Assembly: GCA_937872385.1 (NCBI GenBank)
Contig: CALMSO010000010.1
Location: 16,625-80,624, forward strand
Direction: 5' to 3'
DNA length: 64,000 nucleotides
From: an uncultured Saprospiraceae bacterium
GTDB lineage: Bacteria; Bacteroidota; Bacteroidia; Chitinophagales; Saprospiraceae
Below, one piece after another: positions 1-9,500 of this stretch. Under the pieces are notes generated by a model. That model was not told where the DNA came from and did not search any database. It worked only from the letters and a program-made list of their open reading frames with translations. The number at the start of each line of letters is the position of its first letter. The first letter of the stretch is position 1. The position numbers and the translations under genes were made by a program.

Positions 1-40
1 CACTCAGCTTGAGCAACACTCTTTTGTACTTCACCTTCAT
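1..40 (-). CDS. pyrH: Uridylate kinase, N-terminal fragment (runs off the left edge)
   Basis: Only the first 13 codons and one further base are in the window. The reverse strand from the ATG at 40-38 reads MKVKYKRVLLKLSG, which matches the usual start of bacterial UMP kinase (KYKRVLLKLSGE). UMP kinase phosphorylates UMP to UDP in pyrimidine nucleotide synthesis. The position after tsf on the same strand is the normal order in many bacteria (rpsB-tsf-pyrH). A hairpin terminator lies between the two genes, so pyrH probably has its own transcript or receives read-through. Identification rests on 14 residues plus context. Confidence 0.72.
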   Translation of the reverse strand, partial: MKVKYKRVLLKLS

Positions 41-172
41 TTCCTGCTTTCTTTTTACTGTATGTTTGATTATGGCTAATCCAATGTGGGCTGTGGGCTT
101 CAGGTTTTGCTCGCGCAGGTATCAACGCAGCGCCTGCACTAAGGCGCGGATTTTTATACAATTATAGCGCAA

Positions 173-207
173 AAAAAAGGCGAACTACTATGTAATTCGC
201 CTTTTTT
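173..207. terminator. Bidirectional Rho-independent terminator after tsf
   Basis: AAAAAAGGCGAA (173-184) pairs perfectly with TTCGCCTTTTTT (196-207) around an 11-nt loop. Read on the minus strand it follows the tsf stop by 12 nt and ends in a U tract, so it should end the rplM-tsf transcript before pyrH. Confidence 0.8.
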
Positions 208-218
208 GAATGTTTTAT

Positions 219-1064
219 TTAACCGAGTGTGACGTGTTTGAAATCCGTTACGGTCAGATCTTTATCTAATCCGGTTAGATACTCTCGTACTTTTTTGCCG
301 TTTTCTTTCACAAAGTCTTGGTTGAGCAAGGTCACTTCCTGGAAGAATTTATTGAGACTGCCACGGGCAATTTTTTCCAGAATTTCTTTCGGCTTGTTGG
401 CATTCTTAGGGTCGGTCAGCGACGCTTCGAGGCGAATTTCCACCTCTTTGTCTTTCATTTCCTGCGAGATGCCGTCTTCGTCCACTGCAATGGGTTTCAT
501 AGCAGCCACCTGCATGGCTACAGAGCGCAGGTTTTCGAGCTGTTCGGGCAGTGCTTTATTGAATCCAACCAACACGCCTGCCTTGTTGCCCATATGAATA
601 TAGGGTGCTACCATTTCAGCTTCCAGCCTTTCGTAAGCAGCCAATTCGATTTTTTCGCCAATCACACCGGTTTGCTCGATTACTTTTTCGCCAATAGTAA
701 TGCCGTCAAAGCCAAGCGCCAGTACTTCGTCTTTTGTAGAAGGAAACGCCTGCAAGGCCAGTTCAGCAAACTGCTTCGCCAGATTCACAAAACCTTCGTT
801 TTTGGCTACAAAATCTGTTTCCGAACTCAGCTTCACAACCACCCCGCGTTTGTGGTCATCAGATACTAATGCAATCACTGCACCTTCAGTTGCTTCGCGG
901 TCAGCCCGCTTCAGCGAAAGCTTCTGGCCTTTTTTGCGTAGCAGCTCAATGGCTTTATCATAATCGCCCTCTGCTTCTACTAGGGCACTTTTACAGTCGC
1001 TCATACCTGCGCCGGTCATATCGCGCAGCTTTTTTACATCAGCAGCGGAAATAGTTACGCTCAT
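219..1064 (-). CDS. tsf: Translation elongation factor Ts
   Basis: This is the guanine-nucleotide exchange factor for EF-Tu, acting in the cytosol. The 281 residues are normal for the family. An N-terminal UBA-like helical domain (about residues 7-47, with KLRDMTGAGMSDCKSALVEA) is followed by the signature TDFVAKN at 83-89 and the two core subdomains. It follows rpsB on the same strand after a 182-nt spacer that contains several inverted repeats, so some independent control is possible. A terminator follows immediately. Confidence 0.97.
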   Translation of the reverse strand: MSVTISAADVKKLRDMTGAGMSDCKSALVEAEGDYDKAIELLRKKGQKLSLKRADREATEGAVIALVSDDHKRGVVVKLSSETDFVAKNEGFVNLAKQFAELALQAFPSTKDEVLALGFDGITIGEKVIEQTGVIGEKIELAAYERLEAEMVAPYIHMGNKAGVLVGFNKALPEQLENLRSVAMQVAAMKPIAVDEDGISQEMKDKEVEIRLEASLTDPKNANKPKEILEKIARGSLNKFFQEVTLLNQDFVKENGKKVREYLTGLDKDLTVTDFKHVTLG

Positions 1065-1101
1065 TGTTTCGATTGTTATTTTGTAATGGAATAAAATGTT
1101 A

Positions 1102-1224
1102 GGATTTCAAGACGATTATTGTACCCCAGCTTAGATAGCTTCTCCTCGGTTATCCTGCGCTTCGAGCGCCGGGGATTTTTTTTGAAATCCTGATACTGTG
1201 CCCTACGGATTGCGCTTATGCGCA
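1102..1224 (-). promoter_or_regulatory. Potentially structured spacer between rpsB and tsf
   Basis: A perfect 9-bp inverted repeat, GGATTTCAA (1102-1110) and TTGAAATCC (1182-1190), encloses a small hairpin GCGC-TTCGA-GCGC (1157-1169). A second hairpin TGCGC-TTAT-GCGCA lies at 1211-1224, just after the rpsB stop. Together they could form a folded tsf leader or an intercistronic processing site. No known riboswitch class is recognised. Confidence 0.4.
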
Positions 1225-1246
1225 CTTTAGCTTCGACCTACCTGAA

Positions 1247-1972
1247 TCAGCCAGCGGCTGTTGCTTCCTTTTCAGTTTTGTTTTGCTTGCGCTCTTCTAA
1301 CCCCTGGCGAATGGCTTCGGCCATGTAGTTGGTCACGATAGCAATAGATTTGGACGCGTCATCATTGGCTGGAATCGGGAAGTCCACCTGACCGGGGTCA
1401 GAGTTTGTATCCACCATACCGAAGGTGCGCAGCCCGAGACGATGCGATTCTGCCACGGCAATGTGCTCGTGATGAATATCCACGATGAACACAGCTGCGG
1501 GCAGGCGATTGAGATTGGCAATACCACCTAATTGTTTATCTAATTTGGCGTGCTCGCGCGACATAGTAAGGCGCTCCTTCTTAGTGATACTGGTCAGCGT
1601 AGTATCATTGAGCATCCGCTCGATATTTTGCATTTTCTTCACCGACCGGCGGATGGTGGCAAAGTTGGTCATCATACCTCCCAGCCAGCGCTCGGTCACA
1701 TAAGGCATATCTACACTTTTGGCAGCATTTGCCACTATATCGCGGGCTTGCTTTTTGGTAGCTACAAACATGATTTTCCGGCCCGACTTGGCAATGGCGC
1801 GCATGGCCGAAGCGGCACGTTCCATGCTTTCGAGGGTACGGTTCAGGTCAATGATGTGGATACCCTTGATTTCCTTGAAAATGTAGGGAGCCATTTTCGG
1901 ATTCCACTTTTTTTTCAGGTGGCCAAAGTGTACACCAGCATCCAGCAAATCTTTATAGGTAGGCTTTTCCAT
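1247..1972 (-). CDS. rpsB: 30S ribosomal protein S2
   Basis: S2 binds the head/body region of the 30S subunit and helps recruit S1. The 241-residue product shows family hallmarks: LLDAGVHFGHLKKKWNPKM near the N-terminus, RWLGGMMTNF at the central helical region, and SHRLGLRTFGMVDTNSDP followed by PIPANDDA towards the C-terminus. It is third in the rplM-rpsI-rpsB-tsf series on the minus strand, 114 nt after rpsI. Confidence 0.98.
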   Translation of the reverse strand: MEKPTYKDLLDAGVHFGHLKKKWNPKMAPYIFKEIKGIHIIDLNRTLESMERAASAMRAIAKSGRKIMFVATKKQARDIVANAAKSVDMPYVTERWLGGMMTNFATIRRSVKKMQNIERMLNDTTLTSITKKERLTMSREHAKLDKQLGGIANLNRLPAAVFIVDIHHEHIAVAESHRLGLRTFGMVDTNSDPGQVDFPIPANDDASKSIAIVTNYMAEAIRQGLEERKQNKTEKEATAAG

Positions 1973-2086
1973 TTTTTTGAATAATTAATTGTCCGGTTAA
2001 GGACTGCTTTATGATTTTCTACTCTTTTGGCGCATATGCTTTCGGGCGAAAAATGCCGGAAAAACAATGGCGAACAACCAGATATA

Positions 2087-2473
2087 TCAGCGCTTGCTGA
2101 ACTGGAAATTCTTTCTGGCTTTCGGTTTGCCGTACTTTTTGCGCTCTACCTCGCGGGCATCGCGGGTGAGGTATTTTTTCTCTTTCAACGGCTTGCGAAA
2201 ATCTTCGTTGAGCTTCACCAGCGCCCGGGCAATCCCCATTCGCACTGCTTCTGCCTGCCCCTTGAATCCGCCTCCAGCTACATTCACTTTCAGGTCGTAG
2301 ATATTGTCCGCATTGACAGTTGAAAACGGATCTGTAATCGCCGACTGTACGTGCGTTTGCGGGAAATATTCTTTGTAATCCTTGCCGTTAATCTCGATTT
2401 TACCTTCGCCTTTGGTGAGGTAAACACGCGCTACGGATGCTTTTCTTCGCCCGATGGCATTAATCATTTCCAT
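2087..2473 (-). CDS. rpsI: 30S ribosomal protein S9
   Basis: S9 is a head protein of the 30S subunit whose basic C-terminal tail reaches the P-site tRNA. The 128-residue product starts MEMINAIGRRKASVARVYL, contains GGGFKGQAEAVRMGIARALV, and ends in the basic tail RKNFQFSKR with the expected terminal Lys-Arg. It follows rplM by 27 nt, the almost universal bacterial pairing, and is certainly co-transcribed with it. Confidence 0.98.
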   Translation of the reverse strand: MEMINAIGRRKASVARVYLTKGEGKIEINGKDYKEYFPQTHVQSAITDPFSTVNADNIYDLKVNVAGGGFKGQAEAVRMGIARALVKLNEDFRKPLKEKKYLTRDAREVERKKYGKPKARKNFQFSKR

Positions 2474-2500
2474 ATTGATACCTTACGTATTGAGGATTTT

Positions 2501-2944
2501 TTAAAAAGTAAAGGGTTCCGGTTTTTGAGCCTGATGCGGATGCTCCGTCCCTTCGTACACAAATAATTTTTTGAACATGGCGCGACCTAATTTCGTCTTG
2601 GGCAACATGCCCCGCACCGCCGCTTCCAGAATAGCGAAAGGTTTTTTCACTAAAAGGTCTTTGGCTACAATGCGCTTCTGACCACCCGGATACCCAGAAA
2701 ACGTGATGTACTCCTTTTGGTCCATTTTGTTGCCTGTGAAGCGTATTTTATCGGCATTCAGCACGATGACGAAGTCGCCGCAGTCCACGTGAGGCGTGTA
2801 GGAGGGTTTGTGCTTGCCGCGCAATACCGTAGCGATGCGCGTGCTCAGGCGACCCACTGTTTCGCCATCGGCGTCAATGACGTACCATTTGCGCTCTACT
2901 TCCTCTTTCTTCGCCGATTTTGTTTTATAGCTCAGCGTATTCAC
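2501..2944 (-). CDS. rplM: 50S ribosomal protein L13
   Basis: L13 is an early-assembling 50S protein. The chosen start is a GTG at 2944-2942 giving [20 protein letters not shown], the usual Bacteroidota L13 N-terminus, and a 147-residue protein. A longer frame reaches an ATG at 3076, but its first 44 residues have no L13 similarity. The likely promoter (3034-3065) also lies inside that extension. Conserved parts seen are [22 protein letters not shown] and the [19 protein letters not shown] segment. It is the first gene of the ribosomal operon. Confidence 0.96.
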   Translation of the reverse strand: MNTLSYKTKSAKKEEVERKWYVIDADGETVGRLSTRIATVLRGKHKPSYTPHVDCGDFVIVLNADKIRFTGNKMDQKEYITFSGYPGGQKRIVAKDLLVKKPFAILEAAVRGMLPKTKLGRAMFKKLFVYEGTEHPHQAQKPEPFTF

Positions 2945-3338
2945 GATTGTTATTCGATTTAAAATGGTGATAAAAACCTTGTATATCTTTCGGGCGGCTT
3001 TTTTACCCGAAAAGCCTTTTTTCAAGGCGAGTGCAAAGGTAATTTTCTTTCTTCCATTTTGCAAATATTTTTCCAAAAAAAGTAATCAGGAAATAATACA
3101 AATTGCTGAAAAACAGGGAAATTTTTGCACAACAATTTTAGCGGCCGCCCGAAATGGTTGGTTGGCGGGGCTTCAAATTATTCGATTTCGAACATCAAAG
3201 CTTGCCAGTGGAAGTTATTGCCAGCAGAAATAGCACAAAAACATTTTTTTATCTTAAATTCGACCCAAATCTTTTCATCGCATTGGCAAAAGGCAAAGCA
3301 TCCCTTAGCCTGGCAGCGACTAAAAATTCTCTATCATT
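2945..3338. other. Divergent intergenic region between rplM and the subtilisin-SPOR gene
   Basis: These 394 bp hold the rplM promoter and leader on the minus strand. On the plus side an AT-rich stretch precedes the ATG at 3339, but no clean TAnnTTTG element could be assigned to that gene. No gene or RNA was recognised. Confidence 0.5.
3034..3065 (-). promoter_or_regulatory. Bacteroidota-type promoter of the rplM operon
   Basis: On the minus strand TTTG (3065-3062) is followed after 20 nt by TACCTTTG (3041-3034), an exact match to the TTTG/TAnnTTTG pattern of the phylum. The predicted transcript starts near 3027, giving a leader of about 80 nt before the GTG start of L13. Confidence 0.7.
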
Positions 3339-5213
3339 ATGAGCAAACTAACCATAAAAAGCGGCAAAAGCGAATTGGTACTCCGAAAAAGCCAGTCGCT
3401 CGTAGGCCTAAAAACCACTCCCACCACAGAACGGAGCGCTACGCAGCCCGATTATATTGAAACGGAGGTAGTCAAAAACATGGGTGGCTTCAACATCGTC
3501 ACCCTGAAATGCGATGGCGATACCGTGGACGAAAAACTTGACGAAGTGCGTACCCACGACGAAGTAGAGGTAGGCACCCACGTTTATTTTGCGGAAGGTA
3601 GCAACCGGCCTTTGGTGCCCACCGGCGATTTGTATATCGTTTTTCAGGATGGTGTGACTGAGGCCAATCAGCAGGCAGCTCTTGACGCCTATCATTTGAC
3701 GCTCGTAGAGCACCGCGAAAACGGCCGCATACTGGCGCGAGTAACCGCGCAATCGCCCAATCCCATTAAGGTAGCTACGGCTCTGCAAGAACTTTCTATT
3801 GTAAAATTTGCCGAGCCAGACCTCGATATAGTGCTGGATGCCTATGCTTTTGCTATGCCGCCCGACAACCTCGTGCCCCATCAGTGGCATTTGCAAAATG
3901 GAGGCTTTGTAGCCGACGTTGACTATCCCCTCAAAAAAGGTGCGGATGCTAAAGTAGTAGATGCTTGGCGCAGGCTCGGCAGCGCAGGCTCCTCAGATGT
4001 GACTATCGCCGTGATTGATAATGGCTTTGACCTGACGCACCCCGACCTACGCAACAAAACAGTGAAACCTTTCGACCTGTGGAGCCAGTCTTCTGAAGTG
4101 CTACAGGGCGATGCTCGCTACACGCACGGCACGCCTTGTGCCAGTGTGGCTTTGGCTGCTTCCAATGGGCAGGGAATCGTAGGGGCGGCACCCAACGCAA
4201 AGTTCATGCCCCTCAGCGGTACTTCTTATAGCAATCGCCTCACCGAGCAGATGTTTGAATATTGTGCAAAAAATGGCGCAGACATTATCAGTTGTAGCTG
4301 GGGCACTACCGATTCTGCTTTCAGCCTCGGGCCCATCAAAGAGCAAGCCATTGCTAAGGCCGCCAAGGAAGGTCGCAATGGCAAGGGTTGTATCATTTTG
4401 TTTGCTGTTGGCAATGATGATCTTGATTTTGTCAATTTTTATGCGGCACATCCCGACGTGATTGCAGTAGCTGCTTGTACCAGCCAAGACGAGCACGCGC
4501 CCTATTCCAATCGTGGCCGAGAGGTAAGCATTTGTGCGCCTTCTAATGGCGACTGGCCCATCATTGCAGCCCGCGCCTGGTGGGACCAAGGGCTGGCGGG
4601 GTTTTCTGGTAATCAACGGTATTGGTACGATGGGCGGCCGCGCGGTCAGCATTACAAGCATTTCGGTGGTACGTCCAGCTCCACTCCTTTGGTGGCGGGT
4701 GTTTGCGCCCTGTTGCTTTCTGCCAATCCCAATCTGACGGCCAAGGAAGTAAAACAAATTTTACAAGATACTGCCGACAAAATCGGTCGCCCCAATGAAT
4801 ACCTGAATGGTCATTCTACAAAATACGGCTATGGCCGCGTGAACGCCGACCGGGCTTTGGCCGAAGCGATTCGCCTCCGCGACCAAGGTGCCGCCCCCGT
4901 GCGCGAAGAAGTAGCGACGGGTATCAATAGTGGGCAGGGGCTGTTTCGGTTTAGCGTACAAAAACAACCCGCCGAGGGCTGGGGTGTGCAGATTGGCGCT
5001 TTTTATGATTATGGCAATGTGCTGATTCAAGCCGAAAAGCTACAAAGCCAGTTTGGGCAGCCAATTATTGTCAACATTAGCGAGCTGGGCGGTAAAACGG
5101 TGTACCGGGTAGTGGTGGGTGCCTTTCCGGATGCGAATCAAGCTAAGCAACTGTTAGAGCGAATGCAAGCCGCTGGAGTAAAGGGTTTTGCGAGAAATTT
5201 TCGGGACTTGTAA
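3339..5213 (+). CDS. Leaderless subtilisin-family (S8) protease with C-terminal SPOR domain
   Basis: The 624-residue protein has the S8 catalytic triad: Asp227 in VIDNGFDLTHPDL, His263 in HGTPCASV, and Ser446 in GGTSSSTPLVAG. Asn359 in AVGND is the likely oxyanion residue. Residues 1-200 form a divergent N-terminal region in the position of a propeptide. Residues about 553-624 (VQIGAFYDYGN to FARNF) match a SPOR domain, which normally binds denuded peptidoglycan glycans. No signal peptide, membrane helix or T9SS sorting domain is visible, so export is unexplained. The gene stands alone, divergent from the ribosomal operon. The protease assignment is strong; the role is unknown. Confidence 0.88.
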   Translation: MSKLTIKSGKSELVLRKSQSLVGLKTTPTTERSATQPDYIETEVVKNMGGFNIVTLKCDGDTVDEKLDEVRTHDEVEVGTHVYFAEGSNRPLVPTGDLYIVFQDGVTEANQQAALDAYHLTLVEHRENGRILARVTAQSPNPIKVATALQELSIVKFAEPDLDIVLDAYAFAMPPDNLVPHQWHLQNGGFVADVDYPLKKGADAKVVDAWRRLGSAGSSDVTIAVIDNGFDLTHPDLRNKTVKPFDLWSQSSEVLQGDARYTHGTPCASVALAASNGQGIVGAAPNAKFMPLSGTSYSNRLTEQMFEYCAKNGADIISCSWGTTDSAFSLGPIKEQAIAKAAKEGRNGKGCIILFAVGNDDLDFVNFYAAHPDVIAVAACTSQDEHAPYSNRGREVSICAPSNGDWPIIAARAWWDQGLAGFSGNQRYWYDGRPRGQHYKHFGGTSSSTPLVAGVCALLLSANPNLTAKEVKQILQDTADKIGRPNEYLNGHSTKYGYGRVNADRALAEAIRLRDQGAAPVREEVATGINSGQGLFRFSVQKQPAEGWGVQIGAFYDYGNVLIQAEKLQSQFGQPIIVNISELGGKTVYRVVVGAFPDANQAKQLLERMQAAGVKGFARNFRDL

Positions 5214-5549
5214 ACCTGTAAACAGCTAATAGTTCAACTGTTTGATATTGAGCTACTTATTTTCCAAAAAGGGTACGCCCAATTTTATTGAAACCATACT
5301 GTTTTCAATGAAAAATGTCGAATTTTTATGTATTCAATGAGCTCTCTTTCAGTCTTTTTTGGCATCGAAAGTAGTATTATGTTTTGTATTGACATCCTTA
5401 CAGATAATCGTCTTCCATTCAAAGCCTGCCTTATTTTTGTTGATATAATACTATTTACGATTTACGAAGTCCGATTTACTATTTTGTAAGTCTCTGAAAA
5501 ACAGTCTTTTGAGAATGGACACGTACGCCATTTACAATTGAAAATGGTA
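5214..5549. other. Non-coding, AT-rich interval holding a dispersed repeat
   Basis: These 336 bp between the subtilisin-SPOR gene and the Fic remnant contain no convincing reading frame. The right-hand third is the dispersed repeat annotated at 5446-5546. Confidence 0.5.
5446..5546 (+). repeat. Dispersed non-coding repeat, copy A
   Basis: About 100 bp resemble 30859-30957 in the same orientation. Shared blocks include CGAAGTCCGATTTAC, ATTTTGTAA and the right end CAATTGAAAA. The copy ends 4 bp before the stop codon of the Fic remnant. No terminal inverted repeats or coding capacity were seen. Confidence 0.6.
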
Positions 5550-6409
5550 TTATTTTTTAAATATACTAAAATATTCTTCAAATACAAAAATACGATTTCG
5601 ACGAGCGCCGGTCATCTCTTTTAATATTTTTAAACGTTCGAAGTCTTCAATTAGCTTGTAAGCAGATACCTGCGACAGACCAGTGATTTCGGCAACCTTG
5701 TCTGGGCGTATGACTGGGTAATCAAGTAAATAATTAAATAGCGTTTTTGCGTTGTGCATTTTTTTTCCAAGCGTTGAGATGCGCGTTTCTTCACAATTTT
5801 TTTTCAAACTTAAAATACTTCTAAGCCCTTCAATCGCCATAGAGGCAGTGTCTCGGACACCAACCAAAAAAAAGCGCAGCCATTGATTAATATCGTGGTG
5901 GGTTCTTACTCTGGTAAGATTGTCATAATAAGCAGCCCGATTTTTTTCAAAAAAATCAGAAAGGTATAAAACAGGTTTTCTAAGTACGCCAGTATCAACA
6001 AAATAAAGGGTGATTAATAAACGTCCAATCCTGCCATTTCCATCCAAAAATGGGTGAATCGTTTCAAATTGGTAATGTGCCAATGCTATTCTAAAAACAT
6101 GCGGTAGTCCCGTCCCCGGATTGTGTAAAAAATTTTCAAGATCTCCCATTAGTGGCTCTACTTCTTGCCAAATAGGCGGGATAAAAACAGCATCTTGTAA
6201 GGTAGCTCCACCAATCCAATTTTGGCTTCTTCGAAATTCACCAGGTAGTTTATGTTCGCCTCGAACACCATCTAATAATGTGTGATGGGCTTTTTTAAGC
6301 AAGCGAGTAGATAATGGTAGGGTCGCTAAATCTTGTAAAGAATACGCTCAGGCTGAAAAGCCTTATAGCCAGTGTGATTGATGAAATGTCCTGCTCTAAA
6401 ATTTTGCAT
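5550..6409 (-). pseudogene. Fic-family AMP-transferase gene with an internal deletion and frame break
   Basis: Fic enzymes usually attach AMP to target-protein hydroxyls. The long frame carries the complete catalytic core including HPFLDGNGRIGR, then a winged-helix-like C-terminus (VAEITGLSQVSAYKLIEDFERL). It can start only at TTG 6302 or non-ATG codons upstream, because a TGA lies at 6348-6350. In another frame, from the ATG at 6409, lies a typical Fic N-terminus (MQNFRAGHFINHTGYKAFQP) that stops at 6326. Compared with intact family members, roughly 90-100 residues are missing between FQPERI and the LPLSTRLLKKAHH segment. The missing part normally includes the autoinhibitory S/TxxxE(G/N) helix. 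A deletion at about 6326-6350 explains the arrangement. A shortened, uninhibited Fic product cannot be excluded. Confidence 0.8.
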
Positions 6410-6434
6410 CTGTATATAGTTCAATTGATTGGCA

Positions 6435-6442
6435 CAAAGTTA
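6435..6442 (-). promoter_or_regulatory. Predicted -7 element of the Fic gene
   Basis: The minus strand reads TAACTTTG, matching TAnnTTTG, 26 nt upstream of the ATG at 6409. No TTTG stands at the expected -33 position. That region is occupied by the palindrome at 6453-6491. Confidence 0.4.
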
Positions 6443-6452
6443 AATAAAAAAT

Positions 6453-6491
6453 CTCTTATTTAAGTTTGAGCTACCTAAACTTAAATAAGAG
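6453..6491 (-). terminator. 15-bp perfect inverted repeat between icmF and fic (terminator and/or operator)
   Basis: CTCTTATTTAAGTTT (6453-6467) and AAACTTAAATAAGAG (6477-6491) are perfectly complementary around a 9-nt loop. On the minus strand the stem is followed by ATTTTTTATTT, so it can act as the icmF terminator. It also covers the presumed -35 area of the fic promoter and could be an operator. The sequence alone does not decide. Confidence 0.55.
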
Positions 6492-6548
6492 TAAAAGTTT
6501 TGGACTAAATATAAAAGTAAAAAAGATAAAATAAGCTATGAAAATAGC

Positions 6549-9500
6549 CTACATATTCCTCCGATACTGCCCGCCCACCTCGTACAGCGCGTGCGTGATT
6601 TGCCCCAGCGTGCAGTGTTTGGTGGCTTCCATGAGCGCCGCGAAAATATTTTGATTGCTCAGTGCGGTTTGTTGCAACTGCTTTAAAACAGCGGGCACGA
6701 TCTCTGCCTTGGCCTGGTGCTGGCGGTCGCGGGTGCGGATTTGGGCTTCTTTTTCTTCGGTAGTAGAGCGGATGACTTCCTGGGGAATAATCGTGGGCGA
6801 GCCGTCCTTGCTCAGATAGGTATTCACGCCGATGAGGGGCAGCTCGCCCGTGTGTTTCAGCGTTTCGTAATAGATGCTTTCTTCCTGAATTTTGCCGCGC
6901 TGGTACATGGTTTCCATGGCGCCGAGTACGCCGCCGCGCTCGGTGAGGCGGTCGAATTCCATGAGTACGGCTTCTTCCACTAAGTCGGTCAGCTCTTCGA
7001 TGATAAATGAGCCTTGCAGCGGATTTTCATTCTTCGCTAAGCCCAATTCGTGATTGATAATCATCTGAATGGCTACGGCCCTGCGCACGCTTTCTTCGGT
7101 AGGTGTGGTGATGGCTTCATCGTAAGCATTGGTATGCAGCGAGTTACAATTATCATAAATAGCATATAAAGCCTGCAAGGTGGTGCGGATGTCATTGAAA
7201 GCAATCTCCTGCGCGTGTAGCGAGCGGCCGCTGGTTTGGATGTGGTATTTCAACATTTGGCTGCGCTCATTGGCATGGTATTTTTCGCGCAGGGCCTTGG
7301 CCCAGATGCGCCGCGCCACACGCCCAATGACAGCGTACTCTGGATCCACGCCATTCGAGAAGAAAAACGACAAATTAGGCGCAAATTCGTCAATATCCAT
7401 CCCCCGGCTGAGGTAGTATTCTACAAAAGTGAAGCCATTGGCTAACGTGAAGGCTAATTGCGTAATCGGATTGGCACCGGCTTCGGCAATGTGATAACCC
7501 GAAATGGACACCGAGTAGAAATTCCGCACCTTGTTTTGAATGAAATATTCCTGCACGTCGCCCATTAGCTTCAGCGAAAATTCGGTACTGAAAATACAGG
7601 TATTCTGCGCCTGGTCTTCTTTCAAAATATCGGCTTGCACCGTGCCACGAACCGCTGATAAAGCTTTGTTTTTTAATTGGTTATAAACTTCGGGTTCTAA
7701 AACTTGATCGCCTGTAATTCCCAACAACATCAAACCCAAGCCATTATTTCCTTTCGGTAAATCCCCTTCATAACTTGGTCTGGGTAGATTTTTATCATCA
7801 TACAGTTCTTTCAATTTCGCTTCTACGATCTGTTCCAATCCGTTTTCCCGAATGTATCTTTCGCACTGCTGGTCAATGGCCGCATTCATAAAAAAGGCGC
7901 AAATCGTAGCGGCGGGCCCGTTAATTGTCATCGAAACCGAGGTTTTCGGGTCGCAGAGATCAAAGCCGGAGTAGAGTTTTTTCGCATCGTCGAGGCAGCA
8001 AACGCTCACGCCAGAGTTGCCAATTTTGCCATAAATATCGGGCCGGTGGTCTGGGTCTTCGCCGTACAAGGTCACCGAATCGAAAGCCGTACTCAAGCGA
8101 TTGGCTGGCATCCCGTAGGACAGATAGTGAAAACGGCGGTTGGTCCGCTCTGGTCCGCCTTCGCCCGCAAACATGCGCGTGGGGTCTTCGCCCTGCCGCT
8201 TAAACGGGAACACGCCCGCCGTGTAGGGGAACTCGCCGGGTACGTTTTCTTGCAAAACCCAGCGCAAAATCTCGCCCCAATCCTCAAATTTGGGTAGCAG
8301 CACCCTCGGAATACGCGTATGCGACAGCGATTTGGTGAAGGTCGGTACTCGAATTTCCTTGCCCCGCACTTGGTACACATACTCCTCGGCGGCGTAGGCG
8401 TTTTTTTTGGCAGACCAATTATCTAAAATGCGTTGGCAATGCCCATCCAAATCTAAGGCCAACTGATCATAAGTGGCTTGTAGGATTTTTACAACTTCCT
8501 GTTTCTGAACGGTTTCTATGGTTGTTTTTAAACTGTACAACTTGCGGGCGATGGCCACCTGCTTGTCCACCCATTCGTCGTAGCGGCGGTTATTTTCGGC
8601 AATTTCCGACAGGTAGCGCGTCCGGGCGGGCGGTATGATATAAATTTTTTCCGACATACCCTCGGATTGCGCGGTCGTCGAGCGCAGCGGCGCGCCCGTT
8701 CGGGTAGTAATGGTGTCCACGATGATCCGGTACAACTGGTTCATCCCGGGGTCGTTGAATTGCGAAGCAATAGTGCCCAGCACGGGCAGCTCGTCTAAGG
8801 GTTTATCCCAGAGCTGATGGTTGCGCTGATATTGTTTGCGCACATCGCGCAGGGCATCGAGCGCACCGCGCTTATCGAATTTGTTGATGGCAATCACGTC
8901 CGCAAAATCGAGCATATCAATTTTTTCCAACTGCGTAGCTGCGCCGTATTCGGGCGTCATCACGTAAAGGCTCACGTCGCTGTGGTCTGTGATTTCGGTA
9001 TCCGATTGCCCAATGCCGGAAGTTTCGAGGATGATAAGATCGTACTTAGCCGCTTTGAGAATATCTACTGCGGACTGGACGTGCTTGGACAAGGCTAAGT
9101 TGCTCTGCCGCGTAGCCAACGAGCGCATGTACACCCGTGTGTGATTGACCGAGTTCATTCGAATGCGATCGCCGAGCAAAGCCCCGCCAGTCTTGCGTTT
9201 GGAAGGATCCACCGAGATGATGGCAATAGTTTTATCCTCAAAATCCAGTAAAAAACGGCGAATCAGTTCATCTACGAGGCTCGACTTGCCCGCGCCACCA
9301 GTACCCGTGATGCCCAGCACGGGCACATTGTCTATTTTCAGGAGCGGACGGATTTCCTTTTCAAACAGCTCCGGATTGTTTTCTGCTACCGAAATCAGAC
9401 GCGCCACCGCATTCGCATCTTTTTGCAAAAAATGCGACAACTCACCGTTCACACTGAAGCCCACCGGAAAATCGCACTGTTGCAATACATCATTAATCAT

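Noticed and set aside
2945..3076. A 44-residue N-terminal extension of L13 from an ATG at 3076
   Set aside because: It lacks L13 similarity, and the consensus promoter with its expected transcript start lies inside it.
3408..3896. Antisense frames inside large genes such as the subtilisin, uvrA, uvrB and IcmF genes
   Set aside because: They mirror the codon structure of the real genes and lack family matches or signals of their own.
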